Source of the DNA: Adenanthera pavonina
Taxonomy: Eukaryota; Streptophyta; Magnoliopsida; Fabales; Fabaceae
Assembly: GCA_026686845.1 (NCBI GenBank)
Contig: JAIVEN010000028.1
Location: 5,967,001-6,031,000 of the forward strand
Length of the DNA: 64,000 nt
Direction of reading: 5' to 3'
The notes beneath the pieces were generated by a model. It ran no database searches. It saw only the letters and a list, made by a program, of their open reading frames with translations, and was not told where the DNA came from. This document shows, piece after piece, positions 35,992-49,966 of this stretch (positions within the stretch are counted from its first letter, which is position 1; each line of letters starts with the position of its first letter). Made by a program: the position numbers and the translations under genes.

Positions 35992-38900
35992 TCATGTCTT
36001 GCTACTACCTACAGACCCATGAGTCCACGAGCTAACCTCTGGACTTCCAAAACCTGATATGTTCCCATGATTCATCTGCTGTGAAGTTGGCATGGTAATG
36101 GGATTCAGTTGCTGTGTGCTCAATTGAGGCAAATGATCATGCGGTGAGGTGACTTGAGGTAGAGATGAACCTACCTGATCAGCTACCCCAGCCGCCTCCT
36201 TTGGCCCAAGCATTGACTCAATTTCCGGCTGCTGCACCATACATGATTGCTGGCTTGTCTCAGCCCGGAGCTCCCTGTGACTGTTGAACATATTTCTCAT
36301 ATCAACATCATCTGCTTTGGCAACTGATGGCATGCTAGCATTTCTCTGGGTCGGCAATCCACCAACCAAACCCTGATCATGGCTTGTGTTCAATTCTGGG
36401 AAAGCTGCAAATCTGTCATCTGAAAGTGCACCGAAAAGCTGCTTATCATTTAAACCCAATATACGGTTATTCTGGAGATTGTTAGGGGAGCTCAAACTGT
36501 TCAGCCAGTGCACCAGCCCCCCAGAATAGATAGGTCCAGAACCATTGTTGCCTGTGACATGACTAGAAGAGCCAGATTCAATGTTTCTGATTCTTTGGAC
36601 TCCATTTAATGGTACTGTATCATAGCCAGTTCCAGCAGCACCCAGATGAGCCGTGGATTCTGTCCTTGGAATGAGTTCCTGTTCTTGCCTGTGCCTCAGC
36701 AGCAGCATTTGATATTGCAACCACGAAAATTTATTTGCACTCTGTTGCCACCATTGCTGCCTGGACCTCATTTGCTGTTGAAGATTGTCAATTTGAAGTT
36801 TAGATGAATAGTTGTGCCGCGGTTGTGGTGATGTGAGACTATTTCCACCCATAGTGAAATTAACTCCAGAAAGAATGTTCCGCTGTGATTGTGTCATGAT
36901 ACGGAATGGCATCCTAATACTCGAATTTTGCAAGGGAGGTGAGGACAACCTAGCAGTCCAAGTTGCAGAAGGTTTAGCTGTTCGATTTGTCAAAATGGCA
37001 TTACTAACAATTGGCTGCTTTTTTATGCTTAATTCACCATTTTTGTTACAAGGTGAGGACCCAACTAGATCACTAATTATGCGGTACCCATCACGAACCA
37101 TCTATATTTGAGAAAAGCATTATATCAAGAACAATATAAGAAAGAAGAGAACATAAAGAAAATTTTCAAAGTAAGCATCAAATGTAACTAACTAACCAAT
37201 GAAGTGAATTGACAAGCAAACCGGTTTGCAGAATGCAGCTGTGCAAAGAGCAAACACAATCAGATTAATCAAATCCATACATCCATATAATATTTCAATT
37301 TTAGGGTACACTAGTTAGAGACAATGTCAATCCCAATGAGAAAATCCTGTTAGATTGCCAAGTCATGTGGCAGAAAAATGTTAAGAATGATTGCAATAGT
37401 TACACAAAAGAATTCTAAAATACCTATCACACAGCTCATCTTTAGAACTAAATTTATGCAGTATATCAAACTCAATCCTCAAGTAACAGACATAGGTCAT
37501 TCCACATCATACAGAGGATTAGCAAAATACAATCCAAAAGTTTTTTTTTTTGTTGGGGGGGGGGGGAGAATTGTGATAATTGTAAATGAAAAGGAAAGTA
37601 TATCAAGATCTGAAACATGAAGCACCACCAGCCAATGCATAATATCTGTTCATAATAACTAAAATAGCATCACGAATATAGTATCTAGTGATTCTGTTCA
37701 GAAAGGAAATCATATTTACCAGAGAAAAATACAATGTGGATGATACGAGGAAAATAAGCTTATGGTTAGATGAGCATGAAATCCACGTTCAAGGGCCCAT
37801 TAACTGTGAAGGTGAGGTCAATTAGTTCAAAGATACATTACTTTTTAAGCAATCAGCACAACTAACCACAGGCTAGGTCTACCAGTTCCTATTCTGTAAG
37901 CACAATTTCTCCAATTCTACATAGAAACAAAAAATAATAATGAGCTATAAGCGTTACGACTCACAGAACTGGGAAAAGTAGGTAAGAGAGATATGAAAAT
38001 GGGATGTTCTCCTTCACATCCATAGTATGCATGCGCTTCAACTGTTCCTAAATCAAGGTTTTCCAGCATGACTAGTTTAACCTGAGCTTCGTTATCAACC
38101 ATTGGACAGTCACTTCCTGTTATAAGAGAGTAAAAGAGACTCAGCAGCACTCAAGGAGGTAAATTAAAAGAAAACATTAGATAAAATACAGATATTTTTA
38201 CTTTGAATGCTATGAGATTCATGGGAAAATATCAATGTCCTAGTTTTCCAGCAGTTGGAATACTTGGAAGAAGAAATTTTATGTCCAGTGAAATCTTCTG
38301 ACTTTCCACTGTCCTCAAAACTTGCAAGGTGGACACCAACCAGAGGAAGAGTCTGGCAGAAGGATGGCGTCTTTCCAACAAATTGGTCCAATTTAAGCTT
38401 CCTGTTAACCAATCCATACCTGAATACAAATAAAAGTACTATTATGCATGTAACCAAAAAAAAAAATAGTACTATTATGCAAAAAATAAAATCCAACATC
38501 AGTTGTGCACTTCACATGAATAAATTGAAGATTTTACCTCTCTGACACTTTTAGAATTTTTAATAATCTGTCAGCAGCAATGTTAACTTCAATTGATTGC
38601 TGTGGTAGACACAGGTTTTTCATGGTCAGGCTATTTGCATTAGTCATATTCCTGCTGCTCATGCTGAAAACTGAATCAGCCATTTCAGTTTTCAAACATC
38701 TAGAACGTGAGTTTTTATGTCCTGCATTTATAGATGCCCGCCTTTGCAAGGAATTGCTATTTCGAGAAGTAGTTGACAGACTTCCATCTGCAGCTGGAAC
38801 CAGCAAATTCTGTGAAATTTTTCTCTTCTGAGTAGCATTTCCATTACATTTGTCATAAGGCTGATTCATGTGATTTGATGAGTGGATGGAAGAGCTATCA

Positions 38901-41900
38901 ACTGTCAATGGCTTCAATGAGAATTGCTGTTTTGAATTATCATCAGTACGTAGGCCAATTGTTTCAGAAGGCTCCTGTTTCACAAGGGGAGCTCTGATCT
39001 GATGGTTTTGAATTCCATCAAGTATCATTTGGTCATCATGTGTTGATTGAGGGAAATGCAATTTTCTCCTTTTGCTTTCACATAGAATTTTGTCAACATT
39101 AAGTTGCTCTTGCAGTGCATTGTCCACCCACTGTAGTTCAGGACCTTGAGGTGCAATGTTGGCTCGACTTCCTAGAAGCTGGAGTTTAGGCAGGTCCACT
39201 GGCTCTTGTTTCGGCTTCTTATAAGAGAGTCCTTTGGTACATTGTTTGCTGTAAATGCTGTTCTCACTAGGAACAGTGGGATTTCCCAGAGCTGTAGTGT
39301 TAGCATTAGCAAGTGGTTGATCAGGCACAGAAACAAAATTAGGTGTCTTTGGAACCACTGAAGCATGTGAGGGTGACGTATAATCAAGAGCTGAACTTAA
39401 TCCCAGTGGATTACAAAAATGGCTGGAGATATTTTCCTGCATACGAGAAGTGCTTCTGTCTTTTTCCAGAGGACCACATTGAGTTGTGTACTTCTGGGGG
39501 AGATAATCACATATAGCATGGTTTACAAGATTTGAGTTTCTGATTGGCAAACCTTCGGTTGGTCCATCACATAGCTTTCTTTTCTTCCAACTCCATGCAA
39601 TACCCAAATCAAGCTGCCATCCAGGCTAAGAATTAATCAATATGGTAGTGAAAGATTAATCATGGCTTCAATTTAGAGTTCAAACTACAACTTTAAATGT
39701 GGTAATCTAAAGCCTAGTGTTAGGAGACACATTCACTCAGTTATATCCATTAACCTTATTTGCAAGGAAAAATTTTTAAACACTCCTTTCTTGAATATAA
39801 AATTCTGTTAGCAGCCTCAGGAAGAAAAGATCTTTTGGAAGTTACAAGGATAACAACCATTAACACCTTCTTTCTTGGAGGTTCACCAAAAAGTTTGTCC
39901 CCTAAAGGTTCTGGGTTCAAATGAAGATCTGGTTGCAAAGCCTTGATGATGTATGACTCAATTTCCTGAGAAAATAAGATGAAATTAAAGTAGGGCTAAT
40001 GATATGCAATGCATAAGATGAAAAGTATACAAGCTAAAATTGATCAATGTGTACCAACCAGCAGATCTTTGTATGTCCAAGAACCATTTGACATTGACAA
40101 GATGTCCTTGACAACAGTTTCCAAGCACAACTGAAGGATCAACTTATGCACAATTGGAATATTTGCAGTTGATGAAGTGTGACCCTCTTTACAAGGCAAA
40201 ATATTGCGATAATCTCGAATCTGCAAGGTATTAACTCTACTTATTGAAAGGGATAACAAGATTAACTTCAATGTTTGAATTGTCTAATCCCAAGATGAGA
40301 TGAGATTCCACAGGTGGCAGTTGGACATTTCTCAAAAAAGAAGTTAATTGACATTCAACATGGTGATAAATGAATCATTTCCTCTAATGTATATGCATGG
40401 CATTCAGAAATCAAGGAAAAGAACCAAAATCATAGTAAATCTGATCAGTGCTAATTTCTAGAACCAATCTGTGCTTTGCAAGAAGTAATGTGTTACAACT
40501 ACAACCGACAGATTATTTAAATTTTCAGGACTTATCTATGCTTTTATTCCACTCCTTATTGTCACAAGAAGACTAAAAATATTTGCTAAATAGAAATACA
40601 TACACGCACATGGCAAGTAAAACATGGAATATTTCAATACTAGTTTAAAGCATGTTAGCATATTAGAGAGATAAATTCCCGGTAAAGACAGATATTCTGA
40701 CATCAGCCAGCAGCAATTACAGAGATATGCAAAGTATTAGTATCTGTAATTTGAAAATAAATGGTGGCATAAGCATAATAATATAGTATCTATAGTTTAA
40801 AGTTTTACCTCACCTCACACATAAGGGATCCATTCACATACTTGCAGGGAATATCATCAAGCATATCTCCAGGTAACCAACCATATTCAATAGCCTGATG
40901 GGTGAAAAAACAGGCAAAAGAAAAAATGAAAACCATTAACCACTGGATGAGCAGATCACATTTTGCCACCGATAGAGCATTTTAACCATAAAACACTTTT
41001 TTCAAACAAAACAAAACAAGGTGTAAATTTCATTTTCTATTTATTTGTTATCCTCTTAAATGTCAACTGTTGGTGATTCAGTACTTCAAATGGTTAAAGG
41101 TTATGTCTATTCTAGGCTATATGGTGGTAGGAATCTCCCTAGTTAAAATTTCATGTAAAATAATGTTACTTGGATAATAAAAAAGATGTGTTGAATTATA
41201 AAAGAGCACAATATATGGAACAGAGCCTCAAATTATGAATGTCCTTTGACGGATACCCATGAATGGGAGCACTTCTCATGATAAAGAACCTAAACAGTGT
41301 TACACCATTTTTCCCAGCATAAGAAAGATTTCAAATAAAAAATGGCCGGGATTGTTAGAGATTCATGACATATAAAATGAAGGGCACTGGGTGAGTAGTG
41401 ATTATGAATTTATATCTATGTTAGTGAACATTATTCATAATATTAACGCCTCAAGTTTCACTAAAGTTCATATATATTAGTAAAATGTCTAAAGCATAAA
41501 TACATCCAATATTATAGATATTCAAAATAGAGGCCAAACTGAAAGTACTAATTACAAACTCATTAGAATACATGGTAAGAACAGGATTTGTTTCACAATA
41601 CTGCAAATTGATAACAGATATATGCCAGATTCCCTTAATTACATAATTGCTAAGTCAAAGCATCATTTTTGCTTAGAAGTAAGCAGGGAAAAGAAGATAG
41701 GATCTGCTTAGCCGCTGCTGAGAAGAAAAATAGCATACTAGAATTCCAAAAAAAAAAAAATCTGGTCAATCAGATTTGAGGCATATATATGTTTTGACAC
41801 TTACAGAGAAAAGTGTTTCTGATGCCTTATCATATGGAAGCAACTGCTTCGGTACATCACTCAGGAACTGCAGGGCCAGAAATCAACAAGAAGGAAGGAT

Positions 41901-44057
41901 TGAATTCCACTAGTAGCAACAAAAAATATAAATGCCTAATATGTGAAATTCTTAAGATTCAACTCTTATGATACTGACCTCAATACCTTTTCCAATAGAA
42001 AATCCATCTTTGAATAAATTCAGTGAGAAGGACACCTCAAGTTCTGCATGATAGCAAACCGTGAAAATGAATGTTTTTATAATAGATCACCATACAATAT
42101 AAGCATTACCATTACCTTCCAAGGTAGAGTGCAATACACTTTGGTGATTCTTATTTGACCCATCAACAGTTTCAGCTTCTATCTGAGATAAATTTACCTA
42201 CATCAAAATGTATGATATCAGACTTCTCATATAATGAATATACAGTAACATTTATTGCAAACCCATGAATTATTTTGTGAGTATAATGATGCATTTAATA
42301 TAAGTATATCGATTCCCAATCTATGAAGCAGGGAAACATGAAAAAAGAGCTGAGTCTATGAACGACAAGTATCATGCACTGCATCAAGCAGGTGGGGAAA
42401 AAATTCCAGAATTAATGTCACAGATCTCTTGGCTTTAAAATTTTCTTTCAACGCTGACAGAAAATTAAACCAAATCAGATCAAATAGTTGGAACAACTTG
42501 GTATTTTGTGGTATACAAAGAATACATGCCTTCACCAACAGGATAGAATAAACAGGAATCATATTCTTTTAGGTAGAAAGTAAGAACTTCCATTTGTAAA
42601 GTTGAGTGAATGAATTTTAGAGGGAGTTCTTTAAAATTTCTGAATGTATTTAAAAAATGCACAGTCCTAAGCCATGATAAATGAATGTAAATTCAATATT
42701 CACAGTGCTGAGAGGGAGAATTATAAGTTTATCACTTCCCATATGTTTTAAGAAGGGTGACAGGTGACATATCATTTCCTTGAAAGAATACCCGAAACAT
42801 GCAAATGTAGCTAACTTGCGCAATGACTGACTACTATACTACAATGACATAAAATTTTCCCTTCTTGTTTTTAATCTAAATAAGCCACGTGCAATTCAAA
42901 CAGGGCTAAGTAGAAAGAAAATTGATATATTGCTTCCTCCTCCTTAGATTTCAACAATTATATCCCCTTTCTCTAATCTTCCCATCCTTTTGAGAATTTT
43001 AATCCCCAGTACTTGGGGACCAAACGATTTTGATCTCTCACATTTCAATTTGAACACATTTAGCCCCCAGATTTATTAACTTTTTACAATTATTTGAATG
43101 GAAAAGATTCTGTTAAGTCCCCCGCTAGGATGACGAGTTTCATGTTGATCTAGCAAGAGAAAGCCCCACATTCATTTTTTATATAAATTAAACGAAAAAT
43201 AAAAAAGAAAAAAATATAAATAATAAAAAATGACAAATAAAATAATAAATAAATAGGGCTAACAAATTGGTGAGGCAACATTCAAAGTTGTCATTCAAGT
43301 CAAGATGATTTTAACAGAACTTGTGCTTTTCGTATTATTGAAAACAGTTGGTAATGTGGGAATTGCGTTGAGGGACCTGAACTTTTAGCTTCCAAACGAT
43401 GGGGGACCAATATAGTAAAACAAAAAACCCATCTTCCCTATCTTCCCTGTAAGTCTCATAACCCGAGACATAATGGGCCATACACCCAAAAGAATTGCAC
43501 AGTGATTTCCTCTTTTTTTTAATCCGAAAAGCTCGACTTTTCAAGAATATCACGCAAAAGATGCTGATCGCGACCAGGATTGTTCTAATAACAAATTTAG
43601 TATTTGAGAAAATCTTACAAACAGGTAAACCATCATCCCCAAGAAAGGCCACTATTAAAACTAAACTACAGCATGTAATTTTTTATTAATTAACTAAGGA
43701 AGAATGAACTTTCATGACACCGTGATCAACCCAATCGAAGAACACATCAAATCCTCCCCCGCCCCTCAGATTGCATCCAACTAAAATTCACACAAACACG
43801 CTCACACTCATCGCCCGAAACCCAAAGCCCCCTGACCAAGAGTCCAAACCTACTGAAATGTCATTCAAACTTCAAAAATGGCGAGAACAAACAAAATGCG
43901 AACCCAGATACAAAATAATCTAACAATGAACACAAACCTCGACACTCCTGGGGTGAGAATCATTCGCGGAGGGAGTCTCGTCGGCTTTATCGTCAATCGG
44001 AAGCAGCTTGGGTTTGTACCTGGTGCCCACTCTGGCAACCTTGAAAGACACACCCAT
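35992..44057 (-). CDS. PHL: PHL-like protein (PHYTOCHROME-DEPENDENT LATE-FLOWERING, SPT20-type)
   Basis: In Arabidopsis PHL is a nuclear protein that binds phytochrome B and CONSTANS and hastens flowering. Twelve exons, high to low: 43938-44057, 42116-42197, 41979-42043, 41805-41867, 40814-40894, 40059-40220, 39867-39965, 38538-39625, 38202-38419, 37965-38116, 37197-37238, 35992-37101; all phases agree. The product is 1093 aa. It starts MGVSFKVARVGTRYKPK, the family N-terminus. The SPT20-like region lies at about 68-224 (VSFSLNLFKDGFSIGKG, LLPYDKASETLFS, GDMLDDIPCKYVNGSL, SWTYKDLL, IIKALQPDLHL). The middle exon has basic nuclear-signal-like clusters (KKRKL, KRRKL) and a VKQEP sumoylation-type motif. 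A short Gln-rich part lies at about 830-845. It appears shorter than Arabidopsis PHL and lacks its long Gln tracts. The family call rests on the N-terminal block; a paralogue is possible. Confidence 0.82.
37550..37566 (+). repeat. Poly-G run in a PHL-like gene intron
   Basis: Twelve G residues follow a T-run inside the intron between the last two large exon groups. It is a simple-sequence tract prone to slippage and to sequencing error, so its length is uncertain. Confidence 0.6.
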
Positions 44058-44203
44058 GGGTGTGACGTTCGATCGGAATCGGAGAGAAGAAGGGAAATGG
44101 TTATGGCGGAAATTGGAAGGAGGAGATAGATGCACAGCCTCCTAGGCTTTGTACGGATTGTACTGTGGGTGTTCAGGGGAGGGAAGTGAAGGTTGCGTTC
44201 CTG

Positions 44204-44210
44204 TTATATA
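44204..44210 (-). promoter_or_regulatory. Candidate TATA box of the PHL-like gene
   Basis: CCTATATAAC on the minus strand lies about 147 bases before the ATG at 44057. It fits a 5' UTR of roughly 115 bases. Confidence 0.5.
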
Positions 44211-44269
44211 GGTTGTCAACTCTGCCATGAAGGCCAACACGTAGAAAGAGGAGTGACTCCTTTTTCGTT

Positions 44270-47200
44270 CATTGTCCTCCTCGTCACCTTTTATGACCTT
44301 TTTTTTATTACACAAAAATGAAAATGACAGAGTCTTAGCTTAGGAGGTAAGAAACTAAGAAAGACAAAACGAATCAGTAAATAATGTTTCGATTTTTAAA
44401 ATTCAATAATATAATTTTTCTCATTAATTTGTTTTTTTGATAACTATGAAAATAATTTCTAACTTTAGTTAAATTGCACGTTTGACCTTTCAACCGTGAT
44501 CAGGTAAAAAAAAATAGTTTTAACTGTGTAAATAATTTTTCTAGTCTTATGAAGCTAACAGTAAATTTTCTAAAATTTTAAATTTAGACAAATAAGTCCT
44601 TTATTATTAATTTGTTTGTTATTTCATTATTAAAATATGATATGACACTCTTTTTAATCAAGACAAGGATTCATATGCACACAATTTATAATTATAATTA
44701 TCTTATTTTTTCATCATTTTATAAAGTTATCTTTTACCATGTGCTTGGAGTGGTGATGGGTCACCCAAACCTAAATTTTAATCTCAAAAAATAAAAGAAA
44801 CTTTTTACTTTTGTTAAAATTTAAGTTTTGGGGTGATTTTATTATCATCTCAAACACATTAATGGTATTATAAAAAAAGGAAATCTCTTTCTCCACTTTT
44901 TTCTTCTTTTTATTTTTTCATCCACCATTTTCTCCTTTCACCTATCCAAGCAAAGGGTAAAATTTAAGGAGTAAAAATAAAGTGGATAAGAATGTATTGT
45001 CACTGTATCAAACTTCATTAGTAAAATAAACGGCTAATTAATGTGATAGAGATTTGCTTAAATTTAAAAGTTGACGGAGATTTTTGTTTTTAATCGAGAT
45101 CTACTAGTAAATGTCAAAGTGATTATTTGTATTCTTACCAAAATAAAGTGATTATTTGTATATTAACTAAGGAATTAATAACAAAAATTTTTCAGTTTTA
45201 ATTCATTTATGTTATACTCACTAAGAAATTTAAAAAATCTAAGTTAATTTTTTATTTTTAATACATATATACAGACACAAAATTTGAATAATGAATCATA
45301 CACTCATGAATAAAGTGACTTGTCTTATAATAAATATTATATAATTAATAAGATCGTAGTATATTTAGTAAATAACTAAATATTTTAAATATACTATCAT
45401 GAAATCAATCATTAGTGTTAGTGAAAAAAAAATTCAATACCCAGTTCAATAATTTTTATTTCTTAAAAGAATTAGTCTTTAATTATCACTTTGGGATATC
45501 TTCATACTAAAAAATATGTGTGTTTGTGTGTAATCTGAACCAAATTTTAGTAGTTTATGTCTTCAGGTATGAAGAAATGTGGTGGGGACTGGTTAGAAGG
45601 GGAAATTGACACTCGCTCTTCCCTTGTGACTAGCCAGCATCATCGATATATAATATTTGGATGCATGCACTTTTTAGCACGTTACTTACACACACCTATT
45701 TTTTTTATTTTAAAAATATATACAAATTTTTCAAATAAACAATCATCCAAGATTTTTTTTATCTAACTTCAAATTTTTTATAAAAATAAATACTATTAAT
45801 TTTTTTGTTTAGTTAATATAGTGTATATATATATTTAGATTCATGAGTAATATTTTAGTTCAACAATTTTAAATTATATTGATGTATAAGATAATTTCTT
45901 AAATTGAAAAGGATATTTATGTATTTTGAAATTATAAATAAAGGCATATGTTTTTAACAATATTTATTAATAAATCACTTTCTAATCAATATAAAAAATA
46001 AAAATTTAACATATCCACTTAGTTCATGTGTACCATAGCCGGATAGCCCTAGCCCTGATGGATTTTTCTTAAATAAGTTAATGGCATATCACTGGATTGG
46101 TTCTATTGGGTACTTTATTATTTTGCATTTTGAGCTCATAATAATCAGGTCCAGTGACAAACAGCCCACAAGTTGTAACCCAACCCAATATAATCCTCCA
46201 CGTAGGGATTCATTTCCGAAGAAAATAACGTACAAAAACTCAACTTTCATTTAGTTAAAATGTAACCACTTAATATATAACTTTACATTTTTTACTTCTA
46301 ACGTAACTGATTTATAAATCATATTCGAATAATCCTATCAAACCAAATGTTTTTCATTAGTTTAAATTCTTTTGGCCCATCAAATTGATATATGGACTGA
46401 TTGAATGTTTTGAATAATAATTATTATTTTGTTAAAATATATTTTAATCTTAAAATTTATATAATTATGTAGATAAAAATAATTTGTAGCTTTTTTTTTT
46501 AAGTAACATCATATAATACAGTCAAGTATTACAAAAACAATTGCATGTTATGTGTCCTTGCTTTTTTTTTTTAAAATAACATCATATGATGTAATATCCG
46601 TTAAATTCATATATAAAAGTTTTCAAATTAATCAAAATATATTAATTAAATTAGGTTCATTTTATAATAACACAATTAATTTTATAGTTAAAAAACTAGA
46701 AGTTTCTCTATGCATGAAGTCTAAAGTGAATCACACTATTTATAACTAATAAGTTTAGGCCAAAAGAAAAAACTAATAAATAATATAACATTTTTTATAG
46801 ATATTGGTTATCTACACACACACACACACACATATATATTAACGTATGGATATCGATGATATAGAATAATTGTATATATGTAAATATGTCCTTTTAGGAA
46901 ACTACCCCCAAAAAAAAAAGTCCCTTTTGAAACATCCCATAAAATTGAAATGATACTTCTCTCTCTGCATTTACTTTATTAAATGTAAAATTTTATTCAT
47001 ATCAAATAATTAAAATATGAGTAAATTACTCAGACATTTCTTGATTTTTATTGAAATTATGCAGATTTTTTTTATTTTCAGAACATACACAAATATCCTT
47101 TGAAAATGAAAAATGAAAAGCTTTACGTGCTGGATAATTAAGTTAGACTTTATATTAATAATTATATTGAAGTATATTATTGCGTTGAACTAAAGTTTAT

Positions 47201-48063
47201 TGCGACTTCTGTTTACAAATTGTCATTTTTAATTGATTTCCTTTGCTTACATTTTTCAGGTATCATGAATTTTTTAGTCCAAATTAAAACTTGTTCTATT
47301 TTGATAATCTCATATCCAAGTTGACGAGTTAAATAGCATTTCATGGGTTGGTCTGTCTGGAACAATTTGAAAAAGTTGTTAGGGGCCAAAAATGAGTTTG
47401 ATGGAATTATGAGTGTATTTATTTTATTTTCACTTTTTCCCTTAAAACTGATTTTGGACTCGAAACGGTTTTTCGAAGAAGTAGTTTAATTGATACTTTT
47501 TCACTCTATTTCTTCATTTTTACTCATATTTATTTTAAAATCAAATAAAAATATATTAATAAAAATAAAAAAAATTATGAAAATAAAATTTTTATAAAAT
47601 ATTAACTAAAATGTCCCTTCAAAATTTTAACTTTTATAGATCATGACCTGTAAGAAAATATTATATCAAATATATTATGTTCTTAATTAAATAAATATAA
47701 ATTAAATTTTAATCCAAGTAAATTAAATTAATCATGAAATATAGTTTAAACTCAATTTAGAGAAAAATTATGAGTTTTGTCAAAATCAATTTTCAAATAA
47801 ATCATTCAAACATAAATATGTTAGTCTAAAACCAATTTTTATCATAATTACGTTACAAAACCAATTCTACTAAAACTCATTTTTAATCAACTGAAAACCA
47901 AATGGGCCCAAAGAAAGTATAATTCCATTAGTAGGCATCGTGTAACTGAAAACCAAACGGGCCCAAAGAAAGTATAATTCCATTAGTAGCCATCGCGTCC
48001 ACAACACCTTTTTAGATTTTTTTTCTTATCAGAAGCACTCTTCAGTTTGCAAAACACAAAAGT
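44270..48063. other. Intergenic, AT-rich
   Basis: No gene is recognised. A (CA)n run lies near 46815-46832. The part 47385-47925 has matching subterminal blocks (AAAAATGAGTTTGATGGAAT at the left; AAAAATGAGTTTTAGTAGAA on the minus strand at the right). This suggests a decayed MITE, with borders not resolved. Confidence 0.45.
47890..47999. repeat. 55-bp direct tandem duplication
   Basis: Two adjacent units begin ACTGAAAACCAAAYGGGCCC at 47890 and 47945 and are nearly identical, with only a few differences. They lie at the right end of a possible MITE, so they may have arisen by slippage or by an insertion footprint. Confidence 0.75.
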
Positions 48064-48375
48064 ATCGTTTGGTTCAATTGAGGGGATTGGAGGAAAAATG
48101 ATTGGAGTGATTTTAATAAAAGGGATTAAAGGGGAGGGAATTTGAGAGATTTTAAAATTTTCTTGTTTTGTGAAATTTGATGAGAGTGAATTGGAGAGAT
48201 TTTAATGAAATTTTATTTTATTCAGAAAGGAATTGGAGAGAATTAAGTAATAAAACTCAATCCCCTAAAAAAAAAATCCTAAATTGGGAAGAAGTAACAA
48301 AAGAATGAAAGAGGGGATTGGAGAGAATTAAATCCCCTTCAATCCCCTTAAGAACTAAACAAGGGGAGGGGATAA
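48064..48375. mobile_element. Truncated relative of the 18.33-kb MITE
   Basis: The order of blocks matches the reverse complement of 18331-18695: CGTTTGGTTCAA at the outer end, GAGGGGATTGGAGG, GAGATTTTAAAATTTTCTTG, AAGTAATAAAACTCAATCCC, then AACAAGGGGAGGGGATAAAT. The match stops before the second terminal repeat, so this copy has lost one end. It is more diverged and A-rich than the first copy. Confidence 0.6.
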
Positions 48376-49786
48376 ATTCAAGTATCTTCTTGTATCTCAT
48401 GCTTTGATTTGAAGTTCACACACACACACACTGACACACACTGCAAGTGGTTTAAGATTTTTTTTTAAGATATATATCGAGTTTGAGTTTTATCATGTGG
48501 ATAAAAATAAACAAACTACATTAAAAGAGTTTCCCTTTAATTAAGGTTTGATCCAGCTAGCTTGAATCCAAATATATGAATACTTGAATAGTATCAACTA
48601 TCAAATGATTTATCAAAAAAAAATCAAACTCAAATTTTGATTAGTTATCTTCTTTTAATTAACAGTTTTGATAAATTAAATAGCATGATGACAAGTGTTT
48701 TTATTATTTTAAAATATTAGAAGTATCCTGCTGTCCAGATTGCATGGGACAAATTGAATAATACAAGCATTCCGAGACCAATAGCAAAGTAACAATAAAA
48801 TTGTTTTAATTTTTACGCAAAAATATACCTTTATTGGGAGTAGTCCTTTAATTTTGAGATAAATATATTTTAATCATTTAAATTTTATATTAATTCTTTA
48901 ACTTTTACGATGCAATAAAAAACTTTATAATAAGTTAATTGAAAAATAATACTTTACATATTTAAAAACCTCATCATTGATATTATTATGTATTAATTAA
49001 TCTAATAATTATAACTAACATATTTTAAGGCTTAAATTATTACTACCTTTAAAAAGTTTTAATGCCAGACATTAAAAATAACAATCTTAAAATAAATAGA
49101 TTTTATTTTTTAACAACCTTGAAATAAACAAGCTTTATTTTAAGGCTGTAAATATTTGTTTCAAGACATTAAAATATTTTAATTATTAAAACATAAATAT
49201 TTAGTTCTACTTGATCATATGAAGTTGAATTTTCTAACACGTTAACTCCGGCCAAAATAAATAAAATCTGTTCATTTTAAAGTTGCAATTTTAAACGTTT
49301 ATCAAAATATTTAAAAATGATTTATTTTAAGGTTATAATTTTTAATGTCTCAAATTAAAATATTTTTAACTTCTTTTTATTATTAAGGTATTAATTATTT
49401 ATTTAAACCTTACAAATATGTGATTATAATTATTATATTAATTAATACATAATAATAATGAAGAGATGGATTTTTAGTAAGTCTTTTGTTAATTATCAGT
49501 GTTAAATTTAGGAAGATTTTAATAGCATCTTAAAAGTTGTAATAAAATTTGAAAAAATGAGAAATTTAAACGAAACATATGCTTCAATATTATGGACCAA
49601 TTGTATACTTTTGCCTAATTTTTTTTATGTTGATTGGATTAACATATTATATTGAAAATTTTAAATTTTAAAATCATAATAAACAATTTTAAAATAAAAA
49701 ATTAATTTATTATTTTTTATCTAATTTGAGCTTTTCATATATATTTTTTTAAAATAATTGTAAATTAAAATATCCTTCCATATAAG
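48376..49786. other. Intergenic and distal promoter of the CYP716-like gene
   Basis: AT-rich, with no gene recognised. A CACACACACA run lies near 48419-48430. Confidence 0.45.
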
Positions 49787-49796
49787 TATAAATAAA
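49787..49796 (+). promoter_or_regulatory. Candidate TATA box of the CYP716-like gene
   Basis: GTATAAATAA lies about 170 bases before the ATG at 49967. A (TA)n run at 49864-49886 lies between them and would fall in the 5' UTR. Confidence 0.4.
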
Positions 49797-49966
49797 CATA
49801 TTAAACTCAAGCTCACACTAAAATAGCTGATCTGGCGAGGCCTATGTTTGTATGGCTTATCAATATATATATATATATATATATATTTGTATGTTTGTGT
49901 GCATGTGTTTATGTATATCATCTTCGAGGTAAGTATTCGCCGGCACGAGCTGGCCTGGCCACCACG

